Positions 18,552 through 27,569 of a stretch of DNA of 36,045 nt are shown piece by piece; within the stretch, counting starts at the first letter, position 1, and each line of letters begins with the position of its first letter. Source of the DNA: Marivita sp. (lineage in GTDB: Bacteria > Pseudomonadota > Alphaproteobacteria > Rhodobacterales > Rhodobacteraceae); contig NZ_JAEPMO010000024.1 of assembly GCF_017643905.1 (NCBI RefSeq), positions 1 to 36,045 on the forward strand, given 5' to 3'. The notes beneath the pieces were generated by a model. That model was not told the origin of the DNA. It made no database searches and saw only the letters and a program-made list of their open reading frames with translations. The translations under genes were made by a program, and so were the position numbers.

Positions 18552-19813
18552 TGGCAACAGCATTATCGACCGACATCGCGATCAAGAAATGGAAGCCTTC
18601 AAAGGAAGGCGAAGCTCGTAGCGTAGGAGGCCGCGACGGCCTCTATGTGCGGGGATGGCCCACCGGAGCAAAAGCTTTCTACCTGCGTCAGGGCACTTGG
18701 CTGAAACTTGGCGACTATCCAGAGGTCAAGCTCAGCTCAGCCCGCGAGTTCGCTCTCGTTGCCAAGCGGCTACGCGACGAAGGGTTTGGCACAGCCACCA
18801 TCAAGAAGGGCCTGACGAACGCCAAAGACGCCTCAACATTCGAAAAGGTTGTCCGTGGCGAAATCTTGGGGGGCGTTACAGACGATGCGGCGCGCGTGCC
18901 AACTTACGATGAAATGTGGAAGGAGTGGTTCGCCGACATCGAGCCCCTTTTGCAGGAGGGACCGAGCCGTCGTCGGCCTCGCGCAATTCACGATCAGCAT
19001 ATCAGCCCCGTGATCGGCAAGCGCCCCATCAACGAAATCCGGCGCAGGGAAATCTACGACATGCTGCTGCCGATGTTCCGCGAGATCCCTGTCTCGGCCG
19101 GGCATGCGCTTGGTCATGTCAATAAGGTTTTCGAGTTGGCGATCACGCGCGAGTTCCGAGAGGAAAATCCAACGCCGCCCCGCTCGCAATTCCCGAAGCG
19201 CACGACAACCAAGAAATCACATGGCACCCTGCCCTACGAGAAGATGCCGGAGCTTTGGCAGGCTGTCACAGAAGGCAATGCCGGCATGTCTACACGGCTC
19301 GCCATCCTGACCGCGATGGTCACAGGGCACCGTATCGGTGTGGTCGTCCAAGCCAAGTGGGAACACATCGACTTCGAGACTGGGAGCTGGACCATACCTG
19401 CCCGCAAGAACAAACAGGACAAAGGCCGGATGAAGTCTGGCCGCGAGTACGCCCTGCGCTTGCCAGATGGTTTATTGACCCGCTTGAAAGCCCAGAACAC
19501 GCGGAACGAATACGTCTTCGAGAGCCCCACGACAAAGGGCAACGTCTCCGCCAACGCGCTGCTCAAAGTTCTCAAGCGGTTCGATCCTGAGCTGACGAAC
19601 CATGGCTTCCGAAACGCAATCAAGGAGTTCTGCCGCAAAGCCGAGCCACCGGTGCCTGACCACATCGCCGACGCGTTCTGCGACCATTCCTTGAAAGGGC
19701 TGGATGCCTCCTACCGCCGGATGGATACGTCGAAGGAACGGGCTGAACTTGCCGCGCGCCTGTATGACTTCGTCGTCGGAGTGGTTCCAGCGAAGGATGT
19801 AGCGGCCGGATAG
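18551..19813 (+). CDS. int: Tyrosine recombinase / phage-type integrase (ORF may start at 18485)
   Basis: N-terminal arm-binding-like domain (GLYVRGWPTGAKAFYLRQG...LGDYPEVKLSSAREFA); catalytic core GHRIGVVVQAKWEHIDFE, NHGFRNAIKEF, FCDHSLKGLDASYRR. Confidence 0.92.
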   Translation: MATALSTDIAIKKWKPSKEGEARSVGGRDGLYVRGWPTGAKAFYLRQGTWLKLGDYPEVKLSSAREFALVAKRLRDEGFGTATIKKGLTNAKDASTFEKVVRGEILGGVTDDAARVPTYDEMWKEWFADIEPLLQEGPSRRRPRAIHDQHISPVIGKRPINEIRRREIYDMLLPMFREIPVSAGHALGHVNKVFELAITREFREENPTPPRSQFPKRTTTKKSHGTLPYEKMPELWQAVTEGNAGMSTRLAILTAMVTGHRIGVVVQAKWEHIDFETGSWTIPARKNKQDKGRMKSGREYALRLPDGLLTRLKAQNTRNEYVFESPTTKGNVSANALLKVLKRFDPELTNHGFRNAIKEFCRKAEPPVPDHIADAFCDHSLKGLDASYRRMDTSKERAELAARLYDFVVGVVPAKDVAAG

Positions 19814-19896
19814 ACGTGGCTAAGAGACAATGGTGACACCAACGGTCAAGCCAAGTCCCTATTCCACTGCGACGCAAGAGCGACTACGCTTCTTGC

Positions 19897-21144
19897 ATGT
19901 CATGGTCCTTTTCCATCGGTCACATTCTTGGCTCGGACCTCCGGGTCCACGCCACGTTCTTTCTTCTTCTCGCCTGGATCGGCACGGCCACATGGCTTGC
20001 AGAGGGTCCTGCGGCAGCCTTTGCCAATCTGGCCTTCGTTCTCGCGCTTTTTGCCTGTGTGGTTGCGCATGAGTTTGGCCATGCGCTGATGGCGCGCAGA
20101 TACGGGATCCGGACACCGGACATCACACTGCTGCCGATCGGTGGCATGGCGCGGCTCGAAAAGATTCCTGAAAATCCACGCGAGGAAATCGCCGTCGCTC
20201 TCGCAGGCCCGGCGGTCAACGTGGTGATCTGGCTGGTTTTGGTTCTCGGCTTTGGCGTGCCGGGCAATCCGGCCGAGCTCGCTTCGCTTGAAGACCCGAG
20301 CCAAAGCTTTCTTGAGCGTCTCGCGGCGGTGAACCTTTTTCTCGTCGTGTTCAACATGATCCCGGCCTTCCCGATGGATGGCGGCCGGGTGTTTCGGGCG
20401 GTGCTGGCAGGGTCCATGGGCCGCGCGCGCGCCACGCGATGGGCGGCGCGGGCCGGACAGGCCATTGCCTTTCTCTTCGGCTATCTGGGGCTGGTCAGCG
20501 GAAATCCGATCCTGATCCTGATCGCGATCTTTGTCTTCATGGCGGCCATGGCAGAAAGCTCGGATGTGGAAATGCAAGACCTTGTGAAAGGCGTGATGGC
20601 CCGAGATGCGATGATCACCGCCTACGAGGCGCTTGCCCCGAGTAACACGCTCCACGCCGCCGAGATGGCCTTGCTGAGTACGACCCAGTCTGAGTTCCCT
20701 GTCGTGGATGCAGACGGCACCTTGGCAGGCATCCTCACCAAATCCGCTATCATCGCGCATCATCAGGGGGCGACGCAGGGGGCGACGGTCGCGGATGTGA
20801 TGCTCACAGAGGTGCCCAGCCTAGAGCTGACCGGACCGCTTGAACGCGCGCTCGATGCCTTGCACCTTCCAGACATCGCCACGTCAGCGCGCAAGCCCAA
20901 CAGCACGCTGGTCAAGGCGCTGGCCCGCGCGTTCCACTGGAAGCCGATGCAGGAGTCTGGGGAGTTCGCGACGATCACCGAACTGGCCGCGCGCGAGGGC
21001 ATCGCGCCCTCCTACATGATGCGCGTTCTACGGCTGACACTGATCGCGCCAGCCAACGTGACGGCAATCCTGGAAGGAAAGCAGAAGCCGGAGGTGACGC
21101 TTGCACGGGTGCTGGAGCCTTTTTCAGCAATCTGGACCGCGTAG
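19897..21144 (+). CDS. Chimeric ORF: site-2 protease family zinc metalloprotease (M50) + CBS region fused to the C-terminal segment of a phage-type serine recombinase
   Basis: HEFGHALMARRYGI and MIPAFPMDGGRVFRA (M50 motifs); CBS-like MARDAMITAYEALAPSNTLHAAEM...; from about 20880 on, PNSTLVKALARAFHWKPMQESGEFATITELAAREGIAPSYMMRVLRLTLIAPANVTAILEGKQKPEVTLARVLEPF, a pattern I know from recombinase C-termini. Confidence 0.85.
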   Translation: MSWSFSIGHILGSDLRVHATFFLLLAWIGTATWLAEGPAAAFANLAFVLALFACVVAHEFGHALMARRYGIRTPDITLLPIGGMARLEKIPENPREEIAVALAGPAVNVVIWLVLVLGFGVPGNPAELASLEDPSQSFLERLAAVNLFLVVFNMIPAFPMDGGRVFRAVLAGSMGRARATRWAARAGQAIAFLFGYLGLVSGNPILILIAIFVFMAAMAESSDVEMQDLVKGVMARDAMITAYEALAPSNTLHAAEMALLSTTQSEFPVVDADGTLAGILTKSAIIAHHQGATQGATVADVMLTEVPSLELTGPLERALDALHLPDIATSARKPNSTLVKALARAFHWKPMQESGEFATITELAAREGIAPSYMMRVLRLTLIAPANVTAILEGKQKPEVTLARVLEPFSAIWTA

Positions 21145-21332
21145 CGAAAAGCTCGGCTCTGATCGACTTTCTCGGTCCGTTTCAGGCAATCCTGCACGAT
21201 GCGACGAAGATCTGAAACCGACATTTCGATAGTTATTCCCGGAAAGAAGTCCTGTGCGACCGCCGAGAATATTGCCCAGGCGCCAAGTCTACCATACCTT
21301 TTGTGAGCCCTCGATGCCGACTGATCGTCCCG

Positions 21333-21923
21333 TCAGTGATTGTGCCCAGCATGGCTATGCTGGCGGGCACCAGCAGACTCGACGGCGACGGTCAAGGCTA
21401 TAGTCCCAGCAGATGTCACCAGAGACATTTTTGCTGTGTCGCCTTCGGTGAAACGCCGATTTAGGCCAGATGCTAGAATGGCCAGCCCTTCCGGTTGGAG
21501 ATCCAGACTGCGGCCCGGCTGAACCGGCACGGAGGGCAAAGGCTGATACGCTCCTTCCCCATCTTTCAGAGCGAAACCGACCAGCATAGCAGTCTCGGCA
21601 AAGGGCACCTCGGCACCCTCCAGCGACACTGACGCATCGCTTGAATTTTCAAGCTCAAGGAAGATCAGCGCATCACGCCCATTGGTGGCATTCATCCACG
21701 GATGAACGACCTTGACGCCGTCGACGTCAAAGGAATGGGCCGCGTCGTCGGCATTTTCTTCATGCCCGTGGTCGTCGTCTCGCGCATGATCGTGATCGTC
21801 CTCATGCGCTTCGGTTGCCGCGTCCACGGTGTGATCATGCCCTTCGCCGGCGACGACCGGATAGGCCAGAGTAAGTACGGCAAGGAGGGCTGCAAGGCGG
21901 GAAGCGGCGGTGCGGATGGGCAT
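21333..21923 (-). CDS. His-rich periplasmic metal-binding protein, PCu(A)C-like
   Basis: 196 aa; signal peptide; HDHTVDAATEAHEDDHDHARDDDHGHEENADD; PCuAC-like core (VVHPWMNATNGRDALIFLELENSSDASVSLEGAEV); C-terminal HSHAGHNH. Confidence 0.75.
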   Translation of the reverse strand: MPIRTAASRLAALLAVLTLAYPVVAGEGHDHTVDAATEAHEDDHDHARDDDHGHEENADDAAHSFDVDGVKVVHPWMNATNGRDALIFLELENSSDASVSLEGAEVPFAETAMLVGFALKDGEGAYQPLPSVPVQPGRSLDLQPEGLAILASGLNRRFTEGDTAKMSLVTSAGTIALTVAVESAGARQHSHAGHNH

Positions 21924-21951
21924 GGCAGGTTCTCCATGAGTGAGTCAGGGA

Positions 21952-23268
21952 TCAGGCGCGCAAGCCCTCGACGACAGGCTGGCGCAGAGTGGCAAGGGCG
22001 GGAAGGACGGACAGCAGGCTGGTCAGCGCAAGAAATGCGGCGGCCAGATGGATCTCACCCCAGCCCAATGACGCATTCACGAGGATGTCGGTGCGCTGCG
22101 TGACCACGAACGAGATCGCAGCTGTGGCCACAACACCCAGCGCAATACCGACCAGCGTCCCGGCGACCAGCAGGCTGGCAGCATAGCTCCATACAACAGA
22201 CAGCACGAAGCGGCGCGGCGCACCCAGTGCGCGCAGCATCGCTACCTGTCGTTGGAACAGCCGCGTCAGGATGAACAGGCCCAGCAGCACCGAGGCCGCC
22301 ACGAGAACCTGCGTGACAACCGCCATGATCGACATCACCTGCCGCACGTCGCCCATCACCCGGTACAGGTTGGACAGGACCGTGCCGGGGAAAAAGGCCA
22401 TCGTCTCATTCTGCCGCGTGAACTCGGAGCGCAGGGCGTAATTCACCCACAAAGCCTCGGCCCGAACGATGATCGAAGGGGTGCCGGGGAAATAGGCTGC
22501 GTCGAAGGGCGGGCCCAGTTGGTTGGGCGCGTCGGGCGCGTGGCCGTTGGCAAGACCGTGCACTTCCCATACCGCTTCAACGGGCACCAGGATCGCGCGG
22601 TCCCAAGGTGTACCAGTGCGGGGGAAGGTGCCGACCACAGTGAAATCTACCAGCCCATGGGCACCCAGATCCGCCTCGTTTCCCATGCCGTGAGCGGGGG
22701 TAAACACCTGCCCCAAGGACACCGGCGCGGCGGGGCCGGCGATCGCCTCGAAGGGCTGCTGCCACATGCGGCCCGCGATCCGGTCTTCCGACAGATGGCG
22801 CGCGAAATCCTCGGTCGTGCCAATCACCGGCGCGTCGCCATAGCTGTCACCGAAGGCGAGCGGTGCGGCCAGCCGAACGTCGGGATGGTTCGCGACCATG
22901 TTGTAAGTCTCGCCATCTAGCAGCGGCACGTCCGAGGGTTGCAGGAACACCGTGGCAAGCATCATAGTCATCTCGGAGCCGGGCGCCGACACGATCAGGT
23001 CGAACTTGTCCGCGGCCGCCGCCGTGCCCTGGCGCAGACCGCGTTCCTGCGCTATCAGGCCGATCCCCATGCCAACGGATATCGCGATCAGTGCGACGAA
23101 CATGGCATTGGCCCAGCGGAACCGCCATAGCACAGCGCGCACCAGCGGCCAGGGCGCGAAGCCGCGCAAGAGCCAGCCGCCGATCAGCAATAGCGGCGCC
23201 AGCAACGCCAGCAGCACGGCCACCTCCTGCACCAGAACCGGCAGCCCGTCCCAGAGATCACGCAGCAT
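21952..23268 (-). CDS. ABC transporter permease, FtsX/MacB-like
   Basis: From ATG 23268 (MLRDLWDGLPVLVQEVAVLL); periplasmic MacB-like domain; TRLFQRQVAMLRALGAPRRFVLSVVWSYA. Confidence 0.87.
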   Translation of the reverse strand: MLRDLWDGLPVLVQEVAVLLALLAPLLLIGGWLLRGFAPWPLVRAVLWRFRWANAMFVALIAISVGMGIGLIAQERGLRQGTAAAADKFDLIVSAPGSEMTMMLATVFLQPSDVPLLDGETYNMVANHPDVRLAAPLAFGDSYGDAPVIGTTEDFARHLSEDRIAGRMWQQPFEAIAGPAAPVSLGQVFTPAHGMGNEADLGAHGLVDFTVVGTFPRTGTPWDRAILVPVEAVWEVHGLANGHAPDAPNQLGPPFDAAYFPGTPSIIVRAEALWVNYALRSEFTRQNETMAFFPGTVLSNLYRVMGDVRQVMSIMAVVTQVLVAASVLLGLFILTRLFQRQVAMLRALGAPRRFVLSVVWSYAASLLVAGTLVGIALGVVATAAISFVVTQRTDILVNASLGWGEIHLAAAFLALTSLLSVLPALATLRQPVVEGLRA

Positions 23269-23938
23269 CGGGACCCTCCATGCGCAGCACACCGTCCTCG
23301 ACCCACAGGACACGGTCCATCCGCGCCAGCAAGTTCAGATCGTGGCTGACCGCAATCAGCGTCCTGCCATGCTCGCGGGTCAACACCACCAGATCGCCGA
23401 TCAGCGTTTCGGCGGCCTCCCGGTGCAGGCTGGCGGTGGGTTCATCTGCCAGCAGAACCGGCGCGTTCGAGGCGAGCGCCCGCGCCACGCCGACTCGCTG
23501 GCGCTCGCCGCCGGAAAAGCTCGCCACCGGGCGGGCGCCAGGCTCTAAGCCCAGATGCCGCAGGTTGGCCGCCGCCGCCTCGCGCGTCGCCTTGCGGCTG
23601 GCGCGGGGCGCGAACATCGCGGGCAGCGCGGCATTGTCGGTGCTGCCCAGTTCCTCGAACAACAGGAAATCCTGAAATATCATACCGATATGGACGGCGC
23701 GAAAGGCGGTGCGGCGCTCCTCGGACAATGATAGAAGCTCGGTCTCGCCCCACCGGACCGCGCCCGCGGCCGGCAGCAAGCCTCCAAGTGCATAAAGCAG
23801 CGTTGACTTCCCCGCGCCCGAGGGTCCGCGCACTCCGACAAGGCTGCCCGGCGCGAGGTCCAGCGCATCGACTGCCAGAAGAACGCGACCTGAGGGCCCC
23901 GTGACCCGAAGGTCGCGTATGGCAAGCGGCAGACTCAT
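23258..23938 (-). CDS. ABC transporter ATP-binding protein (MacB/LolD-like)
   Basis: From ATG 23938; GPSGAGKSTLLYALGG, FSGGERQRVGVARALA, VLLADEPTASL. Confidence 0.92.
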   Translation of the reverse strand: MSLPLAIRDLRVTGPSGRVLLAVDALDLAPGSLVGVRGPSGAGKSTLLYALGGLLPAAGAVRWGETELLSLSEERRTAFRAVHIGMIFQDFLLFEELGSTDNAALPAMFAPRASRKATREAAAANLRHLGLEPGARPVASFSGGERQRVGVARALASNAPVLLADEPTASLHREAAETLIGDLVVLTREHGRTLIAVSHDLNLLARMDRVLWVEDGVLRMEGPDAA

Positions 23939-24360
23939 CAGCCGTATGTCGCGTCCTCGAGCCGCACGAGCGACAGAAAGCCCGTTTCCGGATCGCGGTA
24001 GGAGCCAGTCTCCAACCGGCCGCGCACCTCGATCTTGCGGTTGAAGGGGATCACGTCGATCACGCGCTTGGAATACACCGCGACGATGTTCGTGGGCCAT
24101 TCGGCCTCTGTCTCGCAGAAGGGGCAGACCGACATCGGCAGCGCGGTCAGCACGAAGAATGTGGAATTCGCCTTGAGCGGCGGCGCCATGTAGCCCTCGA
24201 AGGTGACGCGGTCGCCGACATTGGACTGCGCCCAGTCGCTCAGGTCGCGGCCGGCGGAATAGAGATCGCGGATCTTCGCGGCATCGGCCGTAGCGGGCCC
24301 AGTCAGGATCGGGGTCGCTGCAAGGGCCAGGCCCGTTGTCAAGAAAGTGCGGCGCTTCAT
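23938..24360 (-). CDS. Exported protein with Tat-like signal and CPFC motif (DUF3299-like by context)
   Basis: MKRRTFLTTGLALAATPILTGPATA signal; SVCPFCETEAEWPTNIVAVYSKRV; stop overlaps the ATPase start (TGATG). Confidence 0.7.
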   Translation of the reverse strand: MKRRTFLTTGLALAATPILTGPATADAAKIRDLYSAGRDLSDWAQSNVGDRVTFEGYMAPPLKANSTFFVLTALPMSVCPFCETEAEWPTNIVAVYSKRVIDVIPFNRKIEVRGRLETGSYRDPETGFLSLVRLEDATYG

Positions 24361-24428
24361 CTGAAAACTCCTTGTCGAAGGGTCTGCGGCCGAACGTTTA
24401 ACCAAAGAGTGTAACTAGCGAAAGACAA

Positions 24429-24454
24429 CGGCCCAGGGATGCGCCCCCGGGCCG
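24429..24454 (-). terminator. Candidate terminator downstream of phoA
   Basis: CGGCCCAGG-GATGCGCC-CCCGGGCCG (8/9 stem); on the minus strand followed by TTGTCTTT. Confidence 0.55.
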
Positions 24455-24476
24455 CTGCCGTGTCAGGTGGCTGCGA

Positions 24477-25949
24477 TCACTCTACGGTGGCGGCGTGGTG
24501 CATCACGTGAAAGATCACATTCTGCTCGATCGTGCCGTCAAGAAGATGCGCCCAGGGACCCTTGGCATAGACTGCCACGTCTTCGCCGGCGTGAGTTTCC
24601 GACGACTTGGGGACCAACGCCTGCTGTGGGTAGTCGAGATCAGTCGCATTTTCTTCGGTTACGTTCGGACGGGTGCCGAAGAAGGAACCATCGGGCTGCT
24701 CGATCAGAACCGAGCCGGGGCCATTCAGGTAACCCGCAACAGTGTAGGGCTTGCCGTCCGAAGCAAGCTCAGGTTCGCCATTGTGGCCGACACCGGAACC
24801 GTCGATGCCCATGCAAAGGCCCAAGATGTTGGAGCCGCGTCCGCAATAGCCGTTGAACGAAATCGCGTGCTCGTGATCAGCAGTGACAATGATCAGTGTG
24901 TCCGCGTCATCAGTCATTTCGTCGGCCATGGCCACGGCGTCGGCGAATGCCTTCTGGTCTCGCACCACGCGGGCAAGGTTGCCGGCGTGGTTGGCATGGT
25001 CCACGCGGCCCGCTTCGACCTGCAGGAAGTAGCCGTTGTCGCTTGCCTTGGCCGACAGCGCGCTGATTGCAGCGGCGGTCATCTCGGCGAGGCTCGGTTC
25101 GTCGGCGCGGTCAGCTTCGTACATCATGTGGCTGTTTTCGAACAGGCCCAAGATCGGCGTACCATCCAGTGGCGCGGCCTCGAACGACGCCTGATCGGAC
25201 GCGAAATGCGCGCCGAGCGATTGCGCCCGCTCGATCAGGTTGACGCCATCCTCACGGCGGCCGCCTTCATTGCTGTGGAAATTGCGCAAGCCACCGCCCA
25301 TGGCGACGTCGACGATGCCGGCTTCCATCGCGTCGATCAGCTGTGTCGCAATGTCCTTCTGAGTGTCGCAACCCTCCGGAACCGACGCTTCAAAGTTGCG
25401 GTCCACGGACTTGGCATAGGCCGACGCGGGCGTTGCGTGCGTGATGCGCGCAGTGGACACGATGCCCGTTTCCTTGCCCATCTCGGTCATGATCTCGTTC
25501 ATCGACGCCACAGTGTTGCCCGGCAGGGTCGAGCAGTCGCCGCGCACGACGTTTTCATTAACGCCGATGATCCCAGCCTTGGTCTTGACGCCCGACATCA
25601 TCGCAGTGCCGGTGCCGGCGCTGTCTGGGGTCTGGGCGTTAACGTTGTAGGTCTTGACCAGCGCAAGATTTGGGAAAGCCTCGAATGGCTGGACGTATTC
25701 ATCGCCAAATCCGCCTTCCTGCTGGCCTGCGAACAGGCGCGAGGCGTAGTTGGTGCCGACGCCGTTCCCGTCCGAGATCAGCAGGATCACGTTCAGCGCG
25801 CGGTTGGTGTTCACCTGCTTAGCCAGTTCGGCCTGCAGACGTGCTTGACCGGCAACGAACCATTCGTTGTCGGCTTGCGGCAGGTCCTGCGCGTACACAG
25901 CGCCCGCTGCGGTCAGGGCGAGTACGGAAGCTACGATTGTCTTTTTCAT
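24477..25949 (-). CDS. phoA: Alkaline phosphatase (PhoA family)
   Basis: 490 aa; signal peptide; NVILLISDGNGVGTNYASR, TPDSAGTGTAMMSGVKTKAG, VEAGRVDHANHAGN, IIVTADHEHAISFNGY. Confidence 0.94.
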   Translation of the reverse strand: MKKTIVASVLALTAAGAVYAQDLPQADNEWFVAGQARLQAELAKQVNTNRALNVILLISDGNGVGTNYASRLFAGQQEGGFGDEYVQPFEAFPNLALVKTYNVNAQTPDSAGTGTAMMSGVKTKAGIIGVNENVVRGDCSTLPGNTVASMNEIMTEMGKETGIVSTARITHATPASAYAKSVDRNFEASVPEGCDTQKDIATQLIDAMEAGIVDVAMGGGLRNFHSNEGGRREDGVNLIERAQSLGAHFASDQASFEAAPLDGTPILGLFENSHMMYEADRADEPSLAEMTAAAISALSAKASDNGYFLQVEAGRVDHANHAGNLARVVRDQKAFADAVAMADEMTDDADTLIIVTADHEHAISFNGYCGRGSNILGLCMGIDGSGVGHNGEPELASDGKPYTVAGYLNGPGSVLIEQPDGSFFGTRPNVTEENATDLDYPQQALVPKSSETHAGEDVAVYAKGPWAHLLDGTIEQNVIFHVMHHAATVE

Positions 25950-26028
25950 GGAATTTCCCTCAGATGGGACGCATGCGGCAGCGTCATGAAGCTGCTGACT
26001 AGGTCCTTCACGTGACTGTCAGGTGTCG

Positions 26029-26355
26029 CTAAGGAAACAGTTTTTTAAAATGTGGCTCCGTAAAAAAGTAGTCGTGCCAGCGCCTCAAGGACGAAGGATG
26101 AACCGGAGGGCGGTGCTGGAAGAAAGTCCCGCCTGTGAAGAAATGAAAATATAGGCTCTCCACCCAGCGGTCGATCAGGGCCTCATCGGACAGGCCATGC
26201 AGATACTGCAAGTACATCAGCCCTGCTACCAATCGCGGGGGTATGGCTGGTCGCCCCGTCGTCGTCGAAAAGAACCTGGCCCATTCCTGACCTGAGGATA
26301 AACCACACCGTTTGATGAACTGCAAAACGGCTAAAGCAAGTGTATTTCGGCGCAC
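26029..26355 (-). pseudogene. Truncated IS5-family-type transposase N-terminus
   Basis: GRPAIPPRLVAGLMYLQYLHGLSDEALIDRWVESLYFHFFTGGTFFQHRPPVHPSSLRRWHDYF, then stop; no catalytic domain present. Confidence 0.85.
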
Positions 26356-26361
26356 ACGTCA

Positions 26362-26520
26362 TCACTTCTCAAGCCGATACGGCTCACAATATTCTCGTCG
26401 ACATTCAAATGCGAGTTTACCTAATTCGAAAACAGGTTTTAAATCCAGCTCGGGTTCCACGGTAGCACTGGACTGCTTCAGGCACGCAATGACTTCGCGA
26501 ATGACAGCAGCACGGTTCAT
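26362..26520 (-). CDS. Short hypothetical ORF (52 aa) upstream of the transposase fragment
   Basis: Hand translation: MNRAAVIREVIACLKQSSATVEPELDLKPVFELGKLAFECRREYCEPYRLEK*. Below the ORF-track length cut-off. Confidence 0.3.
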   Translation of the reverse strand: MNRAAVIREVIACLKQSSATVEPELDLKPVFELGKLAFECRREYCEPYRLEK

Positions 26521-26705
26521 TGTAAATAAGACTTCGTAGCCAGAAAACCACCTACGGCTTCCCGTAAATCAAGCAAAATTTGTTCGTTGGGTGAAACGCT
26601 GGAAACCAAGGGATAGCGCGATTGAGGCAAGATGCATGAGAGAAAGGACACCATAATCGCGGCCTGCAAGCTTCGGACAAGGCAACTGCCTGCTCAATCA
26701 TGTCT

Positions 26706-26879
26706 TCACCCTCCGAAGCCGACCAAGAACGCGAGAAACCCCAAAAAGGCGAGCGCCACAAGCGCCGAAAAGTTGAGGAATAAACGGCTGGTGAGGATGC
26801 GGAACAGAAGAACAAGCAGCCCTATCGCAACCATGCCGGCTAAGATGAGAAAGAGCAGTCCTGCGACAATCTCCGACAC
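26706..26879 (-). CDS. 57-aa predicted two-TM membrane protein (GTG start), last gene of the exonuclease-HEPN operon
   Basis: Hand translation: (V/M)SEIVAGLLFLILAGMVAIGLLVLLFRILTSRLFLNFSALVALAFLGFLAFLVGFGG*. GGGGA 6 nt upstream of the GTG; starts 12 nt after the HEPN gene stop. Confidence 0.6.
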   Translation of the reverse strand: MSEIVAGLLFLILAGMVAIGLLVLLFRILTSRLFLNFSALVALAFLGFLAFLVGFGG

Positions 26880-26891
26880 CTGGCGTCCCCA

Positions 26892-27569
26892 TCAATCCAC
26901 AACGGGATAATAAGGCGCACCCCAATCTTCGTTTGGGTTCGACATCATCGTGTCGACAAAGACGGGCAGAAGGCTCAGCAGCAACTCTGCCCCATTACGC
27001 ACCTGTTTACGGTTTACCTGACTGTTCCAGGTTGCGCCACCATGCACAAGCTGGTTGCGCAGTACATAGAGCCTGTCGAAGAGAATGCTCATCAGCTTCG
27101 CGGTCTCCTGCCCCTCGATCGCATATTGCGCGGCCTTCTTGGCGTTCTCGAAGCGCAGTTCCCAGTTGCCATACTGGGCATCGCCATTGTGGAATTTCCA
27201 GAACGGGCTGAAGATGTATTTGTTGTCCAGAAGCTCGGCCACCACCCCTTCGAAGTGGTGCCAGATTTCATGACCGATACGACCTTTTGGGTCGCACAGC
27301 ACAAGCGCGTCGAAGAAGTTCTGAAAATCTGCGCGCGCGAATGACCCTGGATCATCCCCCAAGTCCTTCGCGTAGGCGGCGTTGAAGGCAATCCAGCTGA
27401 AGATGAACGCGGCGTCAGGGTCTTCATCGATCAATGCTGCCGCCCGGGCGATCCAACTGATGGACCGGTGCGTGCGCAGGTTCAGCTCCGGGGAATTCTG
27501 TTCGCGCAACTGCCGGTGCTTGTCCCGCAAGTAATCGAATTCGTTCGATACCTCTGCCATCACGCTCAT
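26892..27569 (-). CDS. HEPN-domain protein (putative RNase)
   Basis: 225 aa, helical; RNQLVHGG near the C-terminus matches the HEPN Rx4-6H motif; ATGA overlap with the upstream gene. Confidence 0.7.
   Translation of the reverse strand: MSVMAEVSNEFDYLRDKHRQLREQNSPELNLRTHRSISWIARAAALIDEDPDAAFIFSWIAFNAAYAKDLGDDPGSFARADFQNFFDALVLCDPKGRIGHEIWHHFEGVVAELLDNKYIFSPFWKFHNGDAQYGNWELRFENAKKAAQYAIEGQETAKLMSILFDRLYVLRNQLVHGGATWNSQVNRKQVRNGAELLLSLLPVFVDTMMSNPNEDWGAPYYPVVD

Noticed and set aside
24495-26015. 506-aa plus-strand ORF
   Set aside because: Exact antisense shadow of phoA, whose frame has clear alkaline phosphatase motifs; long antisense ORFs are common in GC-rich genomes.
25950-26015. Possible Pho box upstream of phoA (CTGTCAGGTGTCG / CTGACAGTCAC)
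   Set aside because: Only one half-site resembles CTGTCA; no second half-site at the 11-bp spacing that I could confirm.
26552-26925. Minus-strand ORFs 26552..26815 and 26698..26925
   Set aside because: Cys/Ser/Arg-rich translations; overlapped in another frame by a well-formed hydrophobic 57-aa ORF with an RBS.
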